Shown here in pieces: positions 25,211 to 35,693 of a stretch of 64,000 bases of DNA (position 1 is the stretch's first letter; each line of letters opens with the position of its first letter). This DNA comes from Shewanella oneidensis MR-1 (lineage in GTDB: Bacteria > Pseudomonadota > Gammaproteobacteria > Enterobacterales > Shewanellaceae). The notes beneath the pieces were generated by a model. That model ran no database searches, was not told the origin of the DNA, and was given only the letters and a program-made list of their open reading frames with translations. The position numbers and the translations under genes are program-made. The DNA is taken from NCBI RefSeq assembly GCF_000146165.2, contig NC_004347.2, forward strand, positions 4,015,029-4,079,028, written 5' to 3'.

Positions 25211-26014
25211 CTATTCATTCGCCAATTGAGCCAAGCGCGCAAGAACACGGCTCGCCGCCACAAATCCAAACGTGCCAGTGACCATAGTGACGGCACCAAA
25301 ACCCGAGGCACAATCCATCCGCATAGTACCATCGGCCGAGGCTTTACTACTACAAACTGAGCCATCGGCTTGTGGATAGACAAGCTGTTCACTGGAAAAC
25401 ACCGCATCTACGGCAAAGCGGCGCTGAACATTTTTGGAGAAATTATATTCACGGCGCAGAATGTTGCGCACTTTTGCCAGTAAGGGATCTTGATAGGTCT
25501 TAGCTAAATCAGTCAGTTGTATCTGGGTGGGATCGACCTGACCACCCGCACCGCCTACTGTTACAATTTTGATTTTTTGACGTTTACACCAAGCAATAAG
25601 CGCCGCTTTTTGTTTAACGGCATCAATGCAATCAACAACATAATCAATATTACCGCCGGCCTGAGCGCTGAGTAAATACTCACCAAGATTGTCAACCGTA
25701 ATAAAATCTTCGACTTCATTAACTTGGCAATCAGGATTGATCTCGCGGATCCGCTTAGCCATCACAGCCACTTTGGAATCGCCAATGGTTGAGATCAGCG
25801 CGTGAATTTGACGATTGGTATTGGTCACACAGATATCATCTAAATCAATGAGAGTCATTTGACCAATGCCACTTCGAGCCAAGGCTTCTGCCGCCCACGT
25901 CCCCACACCACCAATGCCAATGACCACGACATGAGAGACAGCAAATTTAGCGAGCGCCTTTTGCCCGTACAAGCGGCCTATGCCACCAAAGCGATTTTGA
26001 TAGGCTTCAGTCAT
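25211..26014 (-). CDS. tcdA: tRNA threonylcarbamoyladenosine dehydratase
   Basis: A 267-residue E1-like enzyme (CsdL/YgdL) that cyclises t6A37 to ct6A in tRNAs in an ATP-dependent reaction. The nucleotide-binding motif VVVIGIGGVGTWAAEALARSG is followed by LIDLDDICVTNTNRQ, DCIDAVKQKAALI and GGAGGQVDPTQI, all diagnostic. A cysteine-containing GSVCSSKAS and the C-terminal helix region complete the family length. The start is the ATG at 26014; the frame can be extended one codon to a TTG. It stands alone and is convergent with the histidine kinase gene. Confidence 0.93.
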   Translation of the reverse strand: MTEAYQNRFGGIGRLYGQKALAKFAVSHVVVIGIGGVGTWAAEALARSGIGQMTLIDLDDICVTNTNRQIHALISTIGDSKVAVMAKRIREINPDCQVNEVEDFITVDNLGEYLLSAQAGGNIDYVVDCIDAVKQKAALIAWCKRQKIKIVTVGGAGGQVDPTQIQLTDLAKTYQDPLLAKVRNILRREYNFSKNVQRRFAVDAVFSSEQLVYPQADGSVCSSKASADGTMRMDCASGFGAVTMVTGTFGFVAASRVLARLAQLANE

Positions 26015-26240
26015 CAATACATACCTTATATCTGGCTAACGTAGCTGTTCCTGAAAGGCTAAGAAATCACCTAATCAGCAACATAATGCAATAAAAATCT
26101 GTCGCGGATTCTAAACGATTTAAGCCGAAAACCGAAATCACCGTCAACACGCCGCGTATTTGGACAATATAATCTTCGCCAAGCGAGAGAGATAAACAGC
26201 TAACAGCCCTGCAAAAGTGAATAAATTATCGTCTTATGAC

Positions 26241-26504
26241 TAGGGCGTGTTGACGTTTCAGGGTTATTTTTGCAGCAATTTGGCTGGCGTTTATGCAAGG
26301 CAAAGTCCGTGCTGTGTAGTTATTCTACATAAACGGACGATAACGCAGCAGAAACGTCAGCCAAATGCCGCCCGAAGGGTTCGTCTGGCAAGCCGTCTTT
26401 GTCACTCGTCATTTGAGTAGAATAACTACACATCATTCCTCGTTTCGCGAGCACGAGCTTGCCAGAACGAACAAAATTTAATCTCGAAACGTCAACACGC
26501 CCTA
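26241..26504. mobile_element. 264-bp MITE-like element with TA flanks
   Basis: The first 19 bases (26241-26259, TAGGGCGTGTTGACGTTTC) are the exact reverse complement of the last 19 (26486-26504). The TA at each outer edge is the expected duplication of IS630/Tc1-mariner-type elements. Inner inverted repeats also pair perfectly (26313-26328 with 26417-26432), and further pairs (TTTGGCTG../..CAGCCAAA) make the whole unit a compound palindrome. There is no coding capacity, so it is a non-autonomous element. Confidence 0.8.
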
Positions 26505-27036
26505 ATACTATGGTCTATGACCAGTGCAGGTAAGCTGATGAGCATAGGGAAGCGACAATATCTACATGGCAGAAACGCCATATCGAGTTTACATATTGAT
26601 TTTAAAAGTTTAAATAAACCAACTTAAGGGATGATTTTAGCTAAAAAAGCAACTTGGAACGTTTTTTTAATTGTACTGCGTACTAAATATCAACAACATC
26701 CCCGTTTATGACAAGCTTGCGACAGCATTAGTATATGCTACAGTTAGCCCCGCCGGCTCACTTGTGCCATGGCGCCTCACCTACCTCTTTAGTGGTATGT
26801 GAAAAATACAGTTTTATGACTTTCACGTCGATTTACGATCAAGCTATAGGGAAATTTCCTAAAAAACCCCGAATACGGACAAGGAGAGCCAAAAACATGA
26901 TCTGCGACACAGCCTGCAGGTCGCAAAACTGTAAGAATCGGCAGCAACTTTGTTACTGACTTCTGTAACAAATGTGTTAAACCACACAAAAACCATGAAA
27001 AATGGACAAGAACTTAGGTTCGAGGGAGCACAAAAC
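26505..27036 (+). promoter_or_regulatory. leader region of the porin gene
   Basis: About 530 bases between the MITE and the porin start without a convincing gene. A 20-codon cysteine-rich frame (26897-26959, four Cys, preceded by AAGGAGAGCC) is the only candidate for a leader peptide; I would not annotate it as a gene. No clear promoter hexamers were fixed. Confidence 0.35.
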
Positions 27037-28146
27037 ATGAAAAAGACATTCATCTCTGCATCAGTCGCATCAGTATTAGCACTGGCCTCATTCGGCGCGC
27101 TAGCCGAAGGCCCAAGCTTCTACGGTCGTTTAGAGCTTGCATTAACCAATACTGAAACAGGTGCAACTCTGCAATCTGGCACTAACGGTGTTGACACTAA
27201 AAACTATGCTGATGAAAACAATGGCGGCACTTATTTAGAAAACAACTTCTCTCTGTTAGGAGTTAAAGGTTCTGAAAAGATCGCCAACGGTTATGATGTT
27301 GTTTATCAAATGGAATTCCAAGTTGAAAACACTTCAGGTTCTGGTGATGTGTTTAAAGCTCGTAACACTTTCCTCGGTTTAAAAACTAACGCAGGTACTG
27401 TGTTAGTGGGTCGTAATGACACTGTATTTAAACAAGCTGAAGGTAACGTAGACGTATTTGGTAACACCAACGCGGATATCGACCGTTTAGTTGGCGCACA
27501 AACCCGTAGCGCAGATGGCGTATGGTACTATTCACCAAAAATCGCTGATTTAGTGACCTTAAACGCCACTTACCTGTTCGATGATAACGACACTACTGCA
27601 AAAACCAACGAAAGCTTATACGCTCTGAGTGCAACTCTGGGTGATAGCAAGTTCAAAGATCAAAACTACTATTTAGCGGTTGCCTATAACAAAGGTATTG
27701 CGGGTATTGATGCATACCGTGGTGTGGCACAAGTTAAATTTGGCGATTTCAAAGTGGGTGGTTTATTCCAAAACTCTGAAAGCGTAACTAATAGCTCAGT
27801 AGATGGTAACACTTACTTTGTAAACGTCGTTTACACTTTAAACGGTGTTAACCTGAAAGCCGAATACGGTGTTGACGAAGCAGGCTTTGGTAACTACTAC
27901 AACAACGTAAATAAATATACTGAAGTACAAATTATTGATGGCAAACCAACTGTTGTAGCAAAATCAACAACTGGTACCGATATCAGCGTACAAAACTTCA
28001 ACGTGGGTGCTGACTACCGCTTCTCTAAATCAACTATGGTATACGGCCAATATTCAATGTACCGTGGTGATCATGTCGTAGCAGGTAACAAAGTAGACCT
28101 TCAAGACGACAACGTATTCTCTGTTGGTGTACGTTACGATTTCTAA
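27037..28146 (+). CDS. major outer-membrane porin (OmpC/Omp35-type)
   Basis: A 369-residue general porin. Residues 1-23 are a signal peptide (MKKTFISASVASVLALASFGALA), and the mature part starts EGPSFYGRLELAL. Gram-negative porin motifs are visible: SLLGVKGSEKIANGYDVVYQMEFQ, RNTFLGLKTNAGTVLVGRNDTVF (constriction-loop region), and C-terminal FSVGVRYDF ending in phenylalanine as needed for BAM assembly. The start at 27037 follows GAGGGA; the longer frame from 26950 would bury the signal peptide. A strong terminator follows. Regulation is not readable. Confidence 0.92.
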   Translation: MKKTFISASVASVLALASFGALAEGPSFYGRLELALTNTETGATLQSGTNGVDTKNYADENNGGTYLENNFSLLGVKGSEKIANGYDVVYQMEFQVENTSGSGDVFKARNTFLGLKTNAGTVLVGRNDTVFKQAEGNVDVFGNTNADIDRLVGAQTRSADGVWYYSPKIADLVTLNATYLFDDNDTTAKTNESLYALSATLGDSKFKDQNYYLAVAYNKGIAGIDAYRGVAQVKFGDFKVGGLFQNSESVTNSSVDGNTYFVNVVYTLNGVNLKAEYGVDEAGFGNYYNNVNKYTEVQIIDGKPTVVAKSTTGTDISVQNFNVGADYRFSKSTMVYGQYSMYRGDHVVAGNKVDLQDDNVFSVGVRYDF

Positions 28147-28172
28147 TATCCTTTTGGATATCTGCTAATAAA

Positions 28173-28199
28173 AACCTACCGCTTGCGGTAGGTTTTTTT
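28173..28199 (+). terminator. terminator of the porin gene
   Basis: CCTACCGC-TT-GCGGTAGG followed by seven Ts, 27 bases after the porin stop. Confidence 0.9.
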
Positions 28200-28251
28200 A
28201 TGCCTTGCATTTAATAATCGCTACCCACTATGAAATAAAAATGCTTGAAAT

Positions 28252-28291
28252 AAAAAAGCCACTCAAGAGAAACAAACTCAAGTGGCTTTTT
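28252..28291 (-). terminator. terminator of the parC transcript
   Basis: AAAAAGCCACT (28253-28263) pairs with AGTGGCTTTTT (28281-28291). On the minus strand it ends in a T-rich tract, about 55 bases past the parC stop. Confidence 0.7.
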
Positions 28292-28344
28292 AATTAGCTC
28301 GTTTACCTATATCAACAGCAAACACTCACGCAATAAGTTAAGCA

Positions 28345-30621
28345 TTAAATGCTTGGTATAGGTTCAGCACCTTCGCCTAATTCCATGCTATCGACGCGCT
28401 GTAATCCGCGCGGCAACTTGGCACCACGGCGGCCACGCTCACCACGATAATGCTCTAAATCACTTGGTTTTAGCGTGAGTTTACGTTTACCCGCCCATAG
28501 GGTGACGGAGGTATCGGCAGGAACAAGTTGTAAATGTGTCATTAACTCTTCACGGTTTTTAGCGCGTTCGCTTGGTATACCGATAATCTTATTACCTTTA
28601 CCCTTAGATAATTGTGGCAATGCTTCCAATGAAAACAATAGCATACGACCTTCATTGGTGATGGCCAGAATAGACATCTCCCGATTACGGTCAATCGGTT
28701 TAGGCGGTAAAGATTTGGCATTCGTCGGTAAGCTCAATAGGGCTTTACCCGCCTTATTACGGGATACCATGTCATTGAAAGTACATATAAAACCATAACC
28801 TGCATCAGTCGCCAGTAGGAAGCACTGTTCATCTTCACCCAAAATAACATGCTGCATGGTTTCACCAGGCGCCATATTAAAGCGGGTGGTAATTGGCTCA
28901 CCTTGGCTTCGAGCCGATGGCAGACTATGACTATCGGTGGCAAAGGCGCGACCGGATGAGTCAATAAACACCGCCGCCTGATTACTCCGTCCCATGGCAC
29001 TACACAGATATTGATCACCCGCCTTATAGGATAAAGACTCCGCATCAATATCATGACCTTTAGCACTACGCACCCAGCCTTTATCGGATAACACCACTGT
29101 CACAGGCTCACTCGGTGTCAGCTCTTGCTCGGTTAAGGCTTTAGACTCATGACGCTCGACGATAGGAGAACGACGGTCATCGCCATAGGTCTCACCATCT
29201 TGGATTAACTCTTTCTTAATTAAGGTTTTTAAGCGGCGCTCAGAACCTAATAATTGCTCTAACTTTTCACGTTCAGCTTCGAGCTCGTCCTGCTCAGCCT
29301 TAATCTTAAATTCTTCTAGCTTAGCTAAATGGCGTAATTTTAACTCGAGGATGGCCTCAGCCTGCTTATCGGTCAGGTTAAAACGCGCCATCAATTCCGC
29401 TTTGGGCTCATCGTGAAAGCGAATGATCTCAATCACTTCATCAATATTGAGGAAAGCGATCATTAATGCTTCAAGAATATGTAAGCGCGCCAGCACTTTA
29501 TCTAAACGATATTCGAGGCGACGTCTTACGGTATCGACACGGAATTCTAACCATTCGGTGAGTAAGTCTTTTAAGCCTTTTACCCGTGGACGACCATCAA
29601 GGCCAAGCACGTTAAGGTTTACCCTAAAACTTTTCTCAAGATCTGTGGTCGCAAATAAGTGAGCCATGAGTTGATCGCAATCAACACGGTTAGAGCGCGG
29701 AACAATCACTAAGCGAACAGGATTTTCATGGTCAGACTCATCACGCAAGTCAGCAACCATAGGCAATTTTTTCGCCTGCATTTGCGCTGCAATCAGTTCT
29801 AAAATCTTACCACTACTCGCCTGATGCGGCAGTGCAGTGATGACAATCTCCCCCGCCTCCACACTGTAAACGGCACGGGCTTTTAAGGAACCCCGCCCCG
29901 TTTCATAGATTTTGGCAATATCGGCAGCGGGAGTAATAATCTCAGCTTCAGTAGGATAATCCGGCCCCGGCACGTAGGCCATCAACTGTTCAAGGTCGAG
30001 TTTAGGCTCATCTAAAAGCGCGACGCAGGCATTCACCAACTCTCTGACATTATGCGGCGGAATATCCGTCGCCATCCCCACCGCAATGCCTGTAATACCA
30101 TTGAGTAGAATATGGGGTAAGCGTGCCGGCAGTACTTTGGGTTCTTTTAGAGTGCCATCGAAGTTCGCGCCCCATTCAACTGTACCTTGTCCTAGCTCAG
30201 ATAATAACACCTCAGAAAACTTCGACAGGCGAGCCTCGGTATAACGCATTGCAGCGAATGACTTAGGATCGTCTGGCGCGCCCCAGTTTCCTTGACCATC
30301 AACCAGCGGATAGCGATAGGAAAATGGCTGCGCCATTAGTACCATCGCCTCATAACAGGCGCTATCACCATGGGGATGGTACTTACCTAATACGTCACCC
30401 ACTGTACGGGCCGATTTTTTATGCTTTGATTGCGCGGATAAACCGAGCTCGCTCATGGCATAAATAATCCGTCGCTGCACGGGTTTAAGGCCATCACCGA
30501 TATGGGGTAAGGCACGGTCCATGATGACGTACATGGAATAATTCAGATAAGCTTCTTCGGTAAAGCGCCGCAATGGCATCTGCTCTACGCCATCCAAGCT
30601 TAACTTGATTGCGTCACTCAT
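28345..30621 (-). CDS. parC: DNA topoisomerase IV subunit A
   Basis: A 758-residue GyrA/ParC-type subunit that breaks and rejoins DNA to decatenate daughter chromosomes. The N-terminal [21 protein letters not shown] segment, the quinolone region [12 protein letters not shown] (Ser and Glu at the usual sensitive positions), and catalytic tyrosine in [11 protein letters not shown] are present. The coiled-coil gate ([19 protein letters not shown]) and a ParC-type, degenerate beta-pinwheel C-terminus follow. The start codon overlaps the stop of the upstream dehydrogenase gene by eight bases, so they are co-transcribed. parE lies just upstream in the same orientation. Confidence 0.97.
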   Translation of the reverse strand: MSDAIKLSLDGVEQMPLRRFTEEAYLNYSMYVIMDRALPHIGDGLKPVQRRIIYAMSELGLSAQSKHKKSARTVGDVLGKYHPHGDSACYEAMVLMAQPFSYRYPLVDGQGNWGAPDDPKSFAAMRYTEARLSKFSEVLLSELGQGTVEWGANFDGTLKEPKVLPARLPHILLNGITGIAVGMATDIPPHNVRELVNACVALLDEPKLDLEQLMAYVPGPDYPTEAEIITPAADIAKIYETGRGSLKARAVYSVEAGEIVITALPHQASSGKILELIAAQMQAKKLPMVADLRDESDHENPVRLVIVPRSNRVDCDQLMAHLFATTDLEKSFRVNLNVLGLDGRPRVKGLKDLLTEWLEFRVDTVRRRLEYRLDKVLARLHILEALMIAFLNIDEVIEIIRFHDEPKAELMARFNLTDKQAEAILELKLRHLAKLEEFKIKAEQDELEAEREKLEQLLGSERRLKTLIKKELIQDGETYGDDRRSPIVERHESKALTEQELTPSEPVTVVLSDKGWVRSAKGHDIDAESLSYKAGDQYLCSAMGRSNQAAVFIDSSGRAFATDSHSLPSARSQGEPITTRFNMAPGETMQHVILGEDEQCFLLATDAGYGFICTFNDMVSRNKAGKALLSLPTNAKSLPPKPIDRNREMSILAITNEGRMLLFSLEALPQLSKGKGNKIIGIPSERAKNREELMTHLQLVPADTSVTLWAGKRKLTLKPSDLEHYRGERGRRGAKLPRGLQRVDSMELGEGAEPIPSI

Positions 30622-31789
30622 TTTCTTCTAGTTCCTGTGGTTCTTCAGTATTATCGCCATCCCTATAGAACAGCCGATACAGGTTACCTTTCAAATCATC
30701 CGAAATGTACATGGCCCCATCTTCACCCGACAGCAATGCATAGGGACGGGCAACCGGAAACTCACCATCGAGAAAACTCACTACGGTTTCGCGACTGACT
30801 ACCTGTTGATTTTCAAGCTTTAACATGACGATTTGATAACCGACTTTGCTTGAACGATTCCAAGAACCATTTTCAGCCACAAACAATTGGTTATGATAGA
30901 TTTGTGGGAATTGCTTACCACGGTAAAACGCAAGTCCCGTAGGTGCAACATGGGCTGGCAGCTCATACACTGGTACATTAATTTTTAAATTTTGGGGTTT
31001 TTCGTAGGCAGGCTCCACTACGGATGAGGCATGCAGATAGGGGAAACCATAGTGGCTGCCCATCACATCTACACGGTTAATCTCATCGGGTGGCAAGTTA
31101 TCACCCATCCAATCCCGCCCCTGATCGGCAAACCATAATTTGCCATCTTGGGGAGACCAGTCAAACCCTGTCACATTTCGGATACCTAAGGCAATTTGTT
31201 CACTTGCGCCAGTATCGACATTAATCGCAATAATGCTGCTATGGGGTGAGCTTGCTTCACACACGTTACAAGGTGCACCAATAGAGACATAGAGCCGACC
31301 ATCAGGGCCAAACTTCATCGCTAGCGCACTTTTTTTGTCTGACTCGGGTAGATCGCTATAAATCTCTTTAGGGCGACTAGGGCGACGTAAACGCTGCTCG
31401 ATATCAATAAAACGGACGATTCGATTTTCAGTTGCGACAAACAGATCGCCATTATGAAACGCAATCGCATCGGGTGATTCAAGCCCTTTGGCGATCACAT
31501 AACGCTTATCAACGCGACCATCTTGGTTACTATCAACAAGCGCATGCACTGTGCCACTTTTATTGGAACCGACAAATAACGTGCCGTTTGAACCCATTGC
31601 AATTTGTTTGGCATCTCCAAGATCGGAGGCATAAAGCGATAAACCAAACCCCTTTGAGACGGTAATCATGATCGACTGGGACCCTGCAATAGCCGCCTGG
31701 AATGGTAACAACGCCAGACTTACCAGTAGGGTCCAATAGGCAGAGAACACTGTTAGATATTTATAATTATTCGTTTTTATATACAACAT
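30614..31789 (-). CDS. periplasmic PQQ-dependent sugar dehydrogenase-like protein
   Basis: A 391-residue exported six-bladed beta-propeller of the glucose/sorbosone dehydrogenase family. A hydrophobic signal segment spans residues 14-35 ([23 protein letters not shown]). Family motifs include [61 protein letters not shown] and [16 protein letters not shown] pair (about residue 175) could bind haem only if extended to CxxCH, which it is not. The 8-base overlap with parC indicates translational coupling, an odd pairing of an envelope enzyme with a topoisomerase. Cofactor binding is inferred from family. Confidence 0.8.
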   Translation of the reverse strand: MLYIKTNNYKYLTVFSAYWTLLVSLALLPFQAAIAGSQSIMITVSKGFGLSLYASDLGDAKQIAMGSNGTLFVGSNKSGTVHALVDSNQDGRVDKRYVIAKGLESPDAIAFHNGDLFVATENRIVRFIDIEQRLRRPSRPKEIYSDLPESDKKSALAMKFGPDGRLYVSIGAPCNVCEASSPHSSIIAINVDTGASEQIALGIRNVTGFDWSPQDGKLWFADQGRDWMGDNLPPDEINRVDVMGSHYGFPYLHASSVVEPAYEKPQNLKINVPVYELPAHVAPTGLAFYRGKQFPQIYHNQLFVAENGSWNRSSKVGYQIVMLKLENQQVVSRETVVSFLDGEFPVARPYALLSGEDGAMYISDDLKGNLYRLFYRDGDNTEEPQELEENE

Positions 31790-31842
31790 GGTAATTTTCT
31801 TTATGCCTAAGTGTTATTGTTATCGGCAATAGTGCACAACAT

Positions 31843-33729
31843 TCAAAGTACCGCCATGTCACCCTTATCTTCGAGCCAATTTTTACGATCGGGTGAACGC
31901 TTTTTAGCCAGCAGCATATCCATCAGGGAATCGGTTTCTTCCGCATCATCGATGGTTAACTGGACTAAACGGCGAGTGTTTGGATCCATCGTTGTTTCAC
32001 GCAATTGGAGGGGATTCATTTCACCCAAGCCTTTGAAGCGTGTTACCTGAACCTTACCTTTCTTATTTTCCGCGTTGATACGATCGAGCACACCTTCTTT
32101 CTCGGCATCATCTAAGGCGTAATAGACATCTTTACCTATATCAATACGGAACAGTGGCGGCATGGCAATATAAACATGGCCCTGTTCCACCAACACTCGG
32201 TAATGCTTCAAAAACAGCGCACAGAGTAAAGTTGCAATATGCAATCCATCGGAATCAGCATCGGCGAGAATACAGATTTTGCCATACCTTAACTCAGAAA
32301 TATCATTGCTATCGGGGTCGCAACCAATAGCCACAGAAATATCATGCACTTCCTGCGAGGCCAATACCTGCGAAGCATCCACTTCCCAGGTATTTAAGAT
32401 TTTTCCACGCAGCGGCATAATGGCTTGAAACTCACGATCCCGAGCCTGTTTAGCACTGCCTCCCGCAGAGTCACCTTCCACGAGGAATAACTCACCGCGC
32501 ATCGGATCTTGTCCACTACAATCGGTCAGTTTACCCGGCAATGCAGGGCCTGAAGTAACTTTTTTACGGGCGACCTTTTTGGCGGCTTTTAAACGTTTTT
32601 GCGCGTTATTGATACACATCTCAGCCAATGATTCGGCCAATTCGGTATTCGAATTTAACCAAAGCGAAAACGCATCGCGGACAATGCCAGAAACAAAGGC
32701 TGAGCTTTGACGGCTAGAAAGCTTCTCTTTAGTTTGCCCTGCAAACTGTGGGTCTTGCATCTTCACCGACAGAATAAACGCCGCACGGTCCCAAATATCC
32801 TCAGGAGAGAGCTTGATCCCACGGGGGATCAGATTGCGAAACTCACAAAACTCGCGCATCGATTCCAGCAAACCTTGACGGAAACCATTAACATGGGTAC
32901 CACCGAGGGGGGTTGGGATCAGGTTGACATAACTTTCGTTGATCGACTCCCCGCCCTCTGGCAACCACGTAATCGCCCAATCTGCCGCTTCAATTTGCCC
33001 CTTAAAACTGCCGATAAAAGGCTCTTCCGGCAGCATAATATTATCGCCCACGGCAGCCTTGAGATAATCGGTTAAGCCACTCTCGTAGTACCACTCATGT
33101 ACTTCGTTAGTGTGCTTATTAGTGAACTTAATTCTAAGGCCTGGGCACAATACCGCCTTAGCACGCAGTAAATAGATGAGTTTTGAATTGGAGAAATTCG
33201 GCGAATCAAAATAACTTGTGTCGGGCCAGAAATGCACTCGAGTACCAGTATTGCGCCGACCGCAGGTGCCAGTGACTTTAAGCTCTTCAACTTTAAAGCC
33301 ATTTTCAAAGGCAATATCATACACTTGGCCATCGCGACGCACTGTGACTTCGACTCTGCGAGACAGGGCGTTAACAACTGAAATCCCCACACCGTGCAAA
33401 CCACCGGAAAATTGGTAATTTTTATTTGAAAACTTACCGCCGGCATGCAGTTTAGTGAGGATCAATTCAACCCCTGGAATACCTTCCTCAGGATGAATAT
33501 CTACCGGCATACCACGACCATCGTCAGTGACTTCCAGTGAGTTATCGGTGTGGAGCACAACTTCGATTTTAGTAGCATGACCTGCTAAGGCTTCATCGAC
33601 ACTGTTATCTATGACCTCTTGGCCTAAATGGTTAGGTCGGGTGGTATCGGTATACATACCTGGACGGCGTTTTACTGGGTCAAGTCCGTTAAGAACTTCA
33701 ATGGCGTCAGAGGTGTATTGATTCGTCAT
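31843..33729 (-). CDS. parE: DNA topoisomerase IV subunit B
   Basis: A 628-residue GHKL ATPase subunit of topoisomerase IV. The N-terminal ATP site is visible (EVIDNSVDEALAGHATKI, DDGRGMPVDIHPEEG, SGGLHGVGISVVNALS), as is the TOPRIM region (ELFLVEGDSAGGSAKQARDREFQAIMPLRGKILN and LADADSDGLHIATLL). The ending RKNWLEDKGDMAVL is typical. It is downstream of yqiA on the same strand with a 56-base gap, and the dehydrogenase gene and parC follow. Confidence 0.97.
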   Translation of the reverse strand: MTNQYTSDAIEVLNGLDPVKRRPGMYTDTTRPNHLGQEVIDNSVDEALAGHATKIEVVLHTDNSLEVTDDGRGMPVDIHPEEGIPGVELILTKLHAGGKFSNKNYQFSGGLHGVGISVVNALSRRVEVTVRRDGQVYDIAFENGFKVEELKVTGTCGRRNTGTRVHFWPDTSYFDSPNFSNSKLIYLLRAKAVLCPGLRIKFTNKHTNEVHEWYYESGLTDYLKAAVGDNIMLPEEPFIGSFKGQIEAADWAITWLPEGGESINESYVNLIPTPLGGTHVNGFRQGLLESMREFCEFRNLIPRGIKLSPEDIWDRAAFILSVKMQDPQFAGQTKEKLSSRQSSAFVSGIVRDAFSLWLNSNTELAESLAEMCINNAQKRLKAAKKVARKKVTSGPALPGKLTDCSGQDPMRGELFLVEGDSAGGSAKQARDREFQAIMPLRGKILNTWEVDASQVLASQEVHDISVAIGCDPDSNDISELRYGKICILADADSDGLHIATLLCALFLKHYRVLVEQGHVYIAMPPLFRIDIGKDVYYALDDAEKEGVLDRINAENKKGKVQVTRFKGLGEMNPLQLRETTMDPNTRRLVQLTIDDAEETDSLMDMLLAKKRSPDRKNWLEDKGDMAVL

Positions 33730-33785
33730 AGTGTACGCTATAAGTTGTTATATCCGGCCATGTTGCGGCTCTGGATGACTATTTG

Positions 33786-34361
33786 TCAAGGTAAGTGTAA
33801 AAATTGGCTTACGGTTTGCAGATATCGCTCATAACCCACAAAACTGTGATCACCACCGGATTCTATCCGTAATTGACAATGGTGATACTTATGCAGTGCT
33901 TCACGATAATCCAGCACTTCATCGCCCGTTTGCAATAGTACCAAAAAACGCTCCGGATTGCGGATAACTGGAGTATTAAATTCAGCCACTTCCCGCTTGT
34001 GCTCTGGTAAAACCTGATAATGCTCTTGGGTATAAGGGTTAAATTGTGGCCCCATAAATTCATCAAACAATTCAAAAGGCTTTACGGCTGGGTTTACCAA
34101 CACAGCTCTGCCACCATAACGCTCAGCTAAATAACTGGCAAAGTAGCCCCCCAAGGACGAACCAATATAATTAAGGGGCTCGTTCGCTTGCTGCGCCGCC
34201 TCAACATAGCTTTGCAGCAAAGCCATCGCTGCTTTGGGTGTATTGGGTAACTGTGGCTGATGAAAAGTGAGAGATGGGTGATACTCGGCCATATATCTTG
34301 CCGTTATCACCGCTTTATCAGAGAAAGGAGAACTGTTGAATCCGTGAATATAGAGCAGCAT
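33786..34361 (-). CDS. yqiA: YqiA-type esterase
   Basis: A 191-residue alpha/beta-hydrolase. MLLYIHGFNSSPFSDKA opens the fold with the oxyanion HG, the nucleophile is in YIGSSLGGYFASYLAERYG (Ser about 75), the acid in LLQTGDEVLDY, and the histidine in GGDHSFVGYERY near the end. The length and conserved position between cpdA and parE match E. coli yqiA, an esterase acting on short acyl esters in vitro. The physiological substrate is unknown. Confidence 0.92.
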   Translation of the reverse strand: MLLYIHGFNSSPFSDKAVITARYMAEYHPSLTFHQPQLPNTPKAAMALLQSYVEAAQQANEPLNYIGSSLGGYFASYLAERYGGRAVLVNPAVKPFELFDEFMGPQFNPYTQEHYQVLPEHKREVAEFNTPVIRNPERFLVLLQTGDEVLDYREALHKYHHCQLRIESGGDHSFVGYERYLQTVSQFLHLP

Positions 34362-34387
34362 AGTTCCTCAAGCTGCGGTCATTCGCG

Positions 34388-35224
34388 TTAATAACCGCTG
34401 GAATCTTTATCGGGGGAAAACAGATTTCCCGGCACGCGATACACATTAGTGCTGATGCTACCATCGGCCTTAAGCTCCAGCAAACGATAACCCGGTTGCA
34501 GTCCATCGAGCGCAAAATAAGGTGATTGTGGTTTAAATTGGATGCAGGTTGAAGGCGTTGCCATTAACTGCAGCGCACGGTGAGGACCATCGTAATAAGT
34601 ATCTAATTGTTGATGCACATGACCCCAAAGCAATGCTTTGACCTGTGGATATTGAGCTACACGCCTTAAAAACTCCGCACCATTATCCATGCAGTGTTGG
34701 TCTAACCAGGCACAATTAACTAGGATCGGATTATGGTGCATCACCAGCAACGTATGATGTTCAGGGTGAGCTGCAATCGCTTGCTCAATGAGTTCAAACT
34801 GCCCCTCCCCCATATGCCCACCTGGTTTTCCTCTCACGGTCGAGTCCAGCATCAAAATTTGCCATTTGCCAACTAAGATACGTTGCTGGCCAAAAACACG
34901 CTCGCCCTGCATATGCAGAAACATGATCCGCGGATCGTCATGGTTACCCGGAAGATAATGACAAGGTAAATTGAGCGGGGCAACAGCAGACACAAATTGG
35001 CGATAGGATTCGGGAGAATAATCTTGGCTTAAGTCGCCTGTGGCTAGCAAAAGATGAGCTGGATAATTGACAGCGCGAATCGTATTGAGTACCGCAGCCA
35101 AACTTTTACTGGTATTAACACCAAGTAGCTGAGCTTCAGGATCGGCAAAGAGGTGCGGGTCGGTGACTTGCACTATGCGCACACTTTCATCAGCTATAGA
35201 GTAAGAGATAGCCTCTTTCAGCAC
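34388..35224 (-). CDS. cpdA: 3',5'-cyclic AMP phosphodiesterase
   Basis: A 278-residue calcineurin-type phosphodiesterase hydrolysing cAMP. Metal-binding motifs are in order: QVTDPHLFAD (D-x-H), LATGDLSQD (GD), LPGNHDDP (GNHD), LLVMHHNP, and LLWGHVHQQ (GHxH). It would lower Crp activity, which matters in Shewanella because Crp controls anaerobic respiration. It lies 26 bases upstream of yqiA in the nudF-yqiB-cpdA-yqiA-parE series. Confidence 0.95.
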   Translation of the reverse strand: MLKEAISYSIADESVRIVQVTDPHLFADPEAQLLGVNTSKSLAAVLNTIRAVNYPAHLLLATGDLSQDYSPESYRQFVSAVAPLNLPCHYLPGNHDDPRIMFLHMQGERVFGQQRILVGKWQILMLDSTVRGKPGGHMGEGQFELIEQAIAAHPEHHTLLVMHHNPILVNCAWLDQHCMDNGAEFLRRVAQYPQVKALLWGHVHQQLDTYYDGPHRALQLMATPSTCIQFKPQSPYFALDGLQPGYRLLELKADGSISTNVYRVPGNLFSPDKDSSGY

Positions 35225-35239
35225 ATTGAATACCCAATT

Positions 35240-35692
35240 CTAAGACTGGCAAACCAAACGTTGTTGACTGCCAATCTTCAATAATTCTCCCAGGAATGCA
35301 TTTACCTGGTACTTCTCATCACTATGATACATACGTAAATTGGGATAATCATACACTGGGCGCAATTGGTAAATCTGTTGACCAGTTAACACTTCTGCTA
35401 ATTTAGCATCATGATAAATTCTCACTAACACCTTGGGAGTATTAACAAACTCCAGTATTTGCACTGGGCGTGAGATTTCAACTAATTGAGTATATTTGGT
35501 ATTTTCTAAAATACGGATGACTAATACACCAACTTCACCTTCAAGCTGCCAAGACTGCCCCACGGCAATATCGAGTGGCAACCACTTTTGCATATAGCCA
35601 TAGTTACGCCCGCAAAGCGCTAAAAAGTCGCTCACGTTGGGTTGATAACGCGGTTTTTGATGTGATGTTGAATGAGTCAAACCTTTTTCCAA
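35240..35692 (-). CDS. yqiB: DUF1249 protein (YqiB)
   Basis: A 150-residue soluble protein matching YqiB/DUF1249: NVSDFLALCGRNYGYMQKWLP, then LEVLEN-type strands and RPVYDYPNLRMYHSDEKYQVNAFLGELL. Its role is unknown. It is separated from nudF by a single base (35692/35694) and from cpdA by 15 bases, so it belongs to the same transcript. Confidence 0.92.
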   Translation of the reverse strand: MEKGLTHSTSHQKPRYQPNVSDFLALCGRNYGYMQKWLPLDIAVGQSWQLEGEVGVLVIRILENTKYTQLVEISRPVQILEFVNTPKVLVRIYHDAKLAEVLTGQQIYQLRPVYDYPNLRMYHSDEKYQVNAFLGELLKIGSQQRLVCQS

Positions 35693-35693
35693 C

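Noticed and set aside
26241..26504. CRISPR-like or attachment-site repeat
   Set aside because: Only one inverted-repeat unit is present, with no spacer periodicity. TA flanks fit a MITE. I saw no CRISPR array elsewhere in the window.
26735..26959. 74-residue protein upstream of the porin
   Set aside because: No ribosome binding site for the long frame, unusual composition and no neighbours; it lies in the porin leader.
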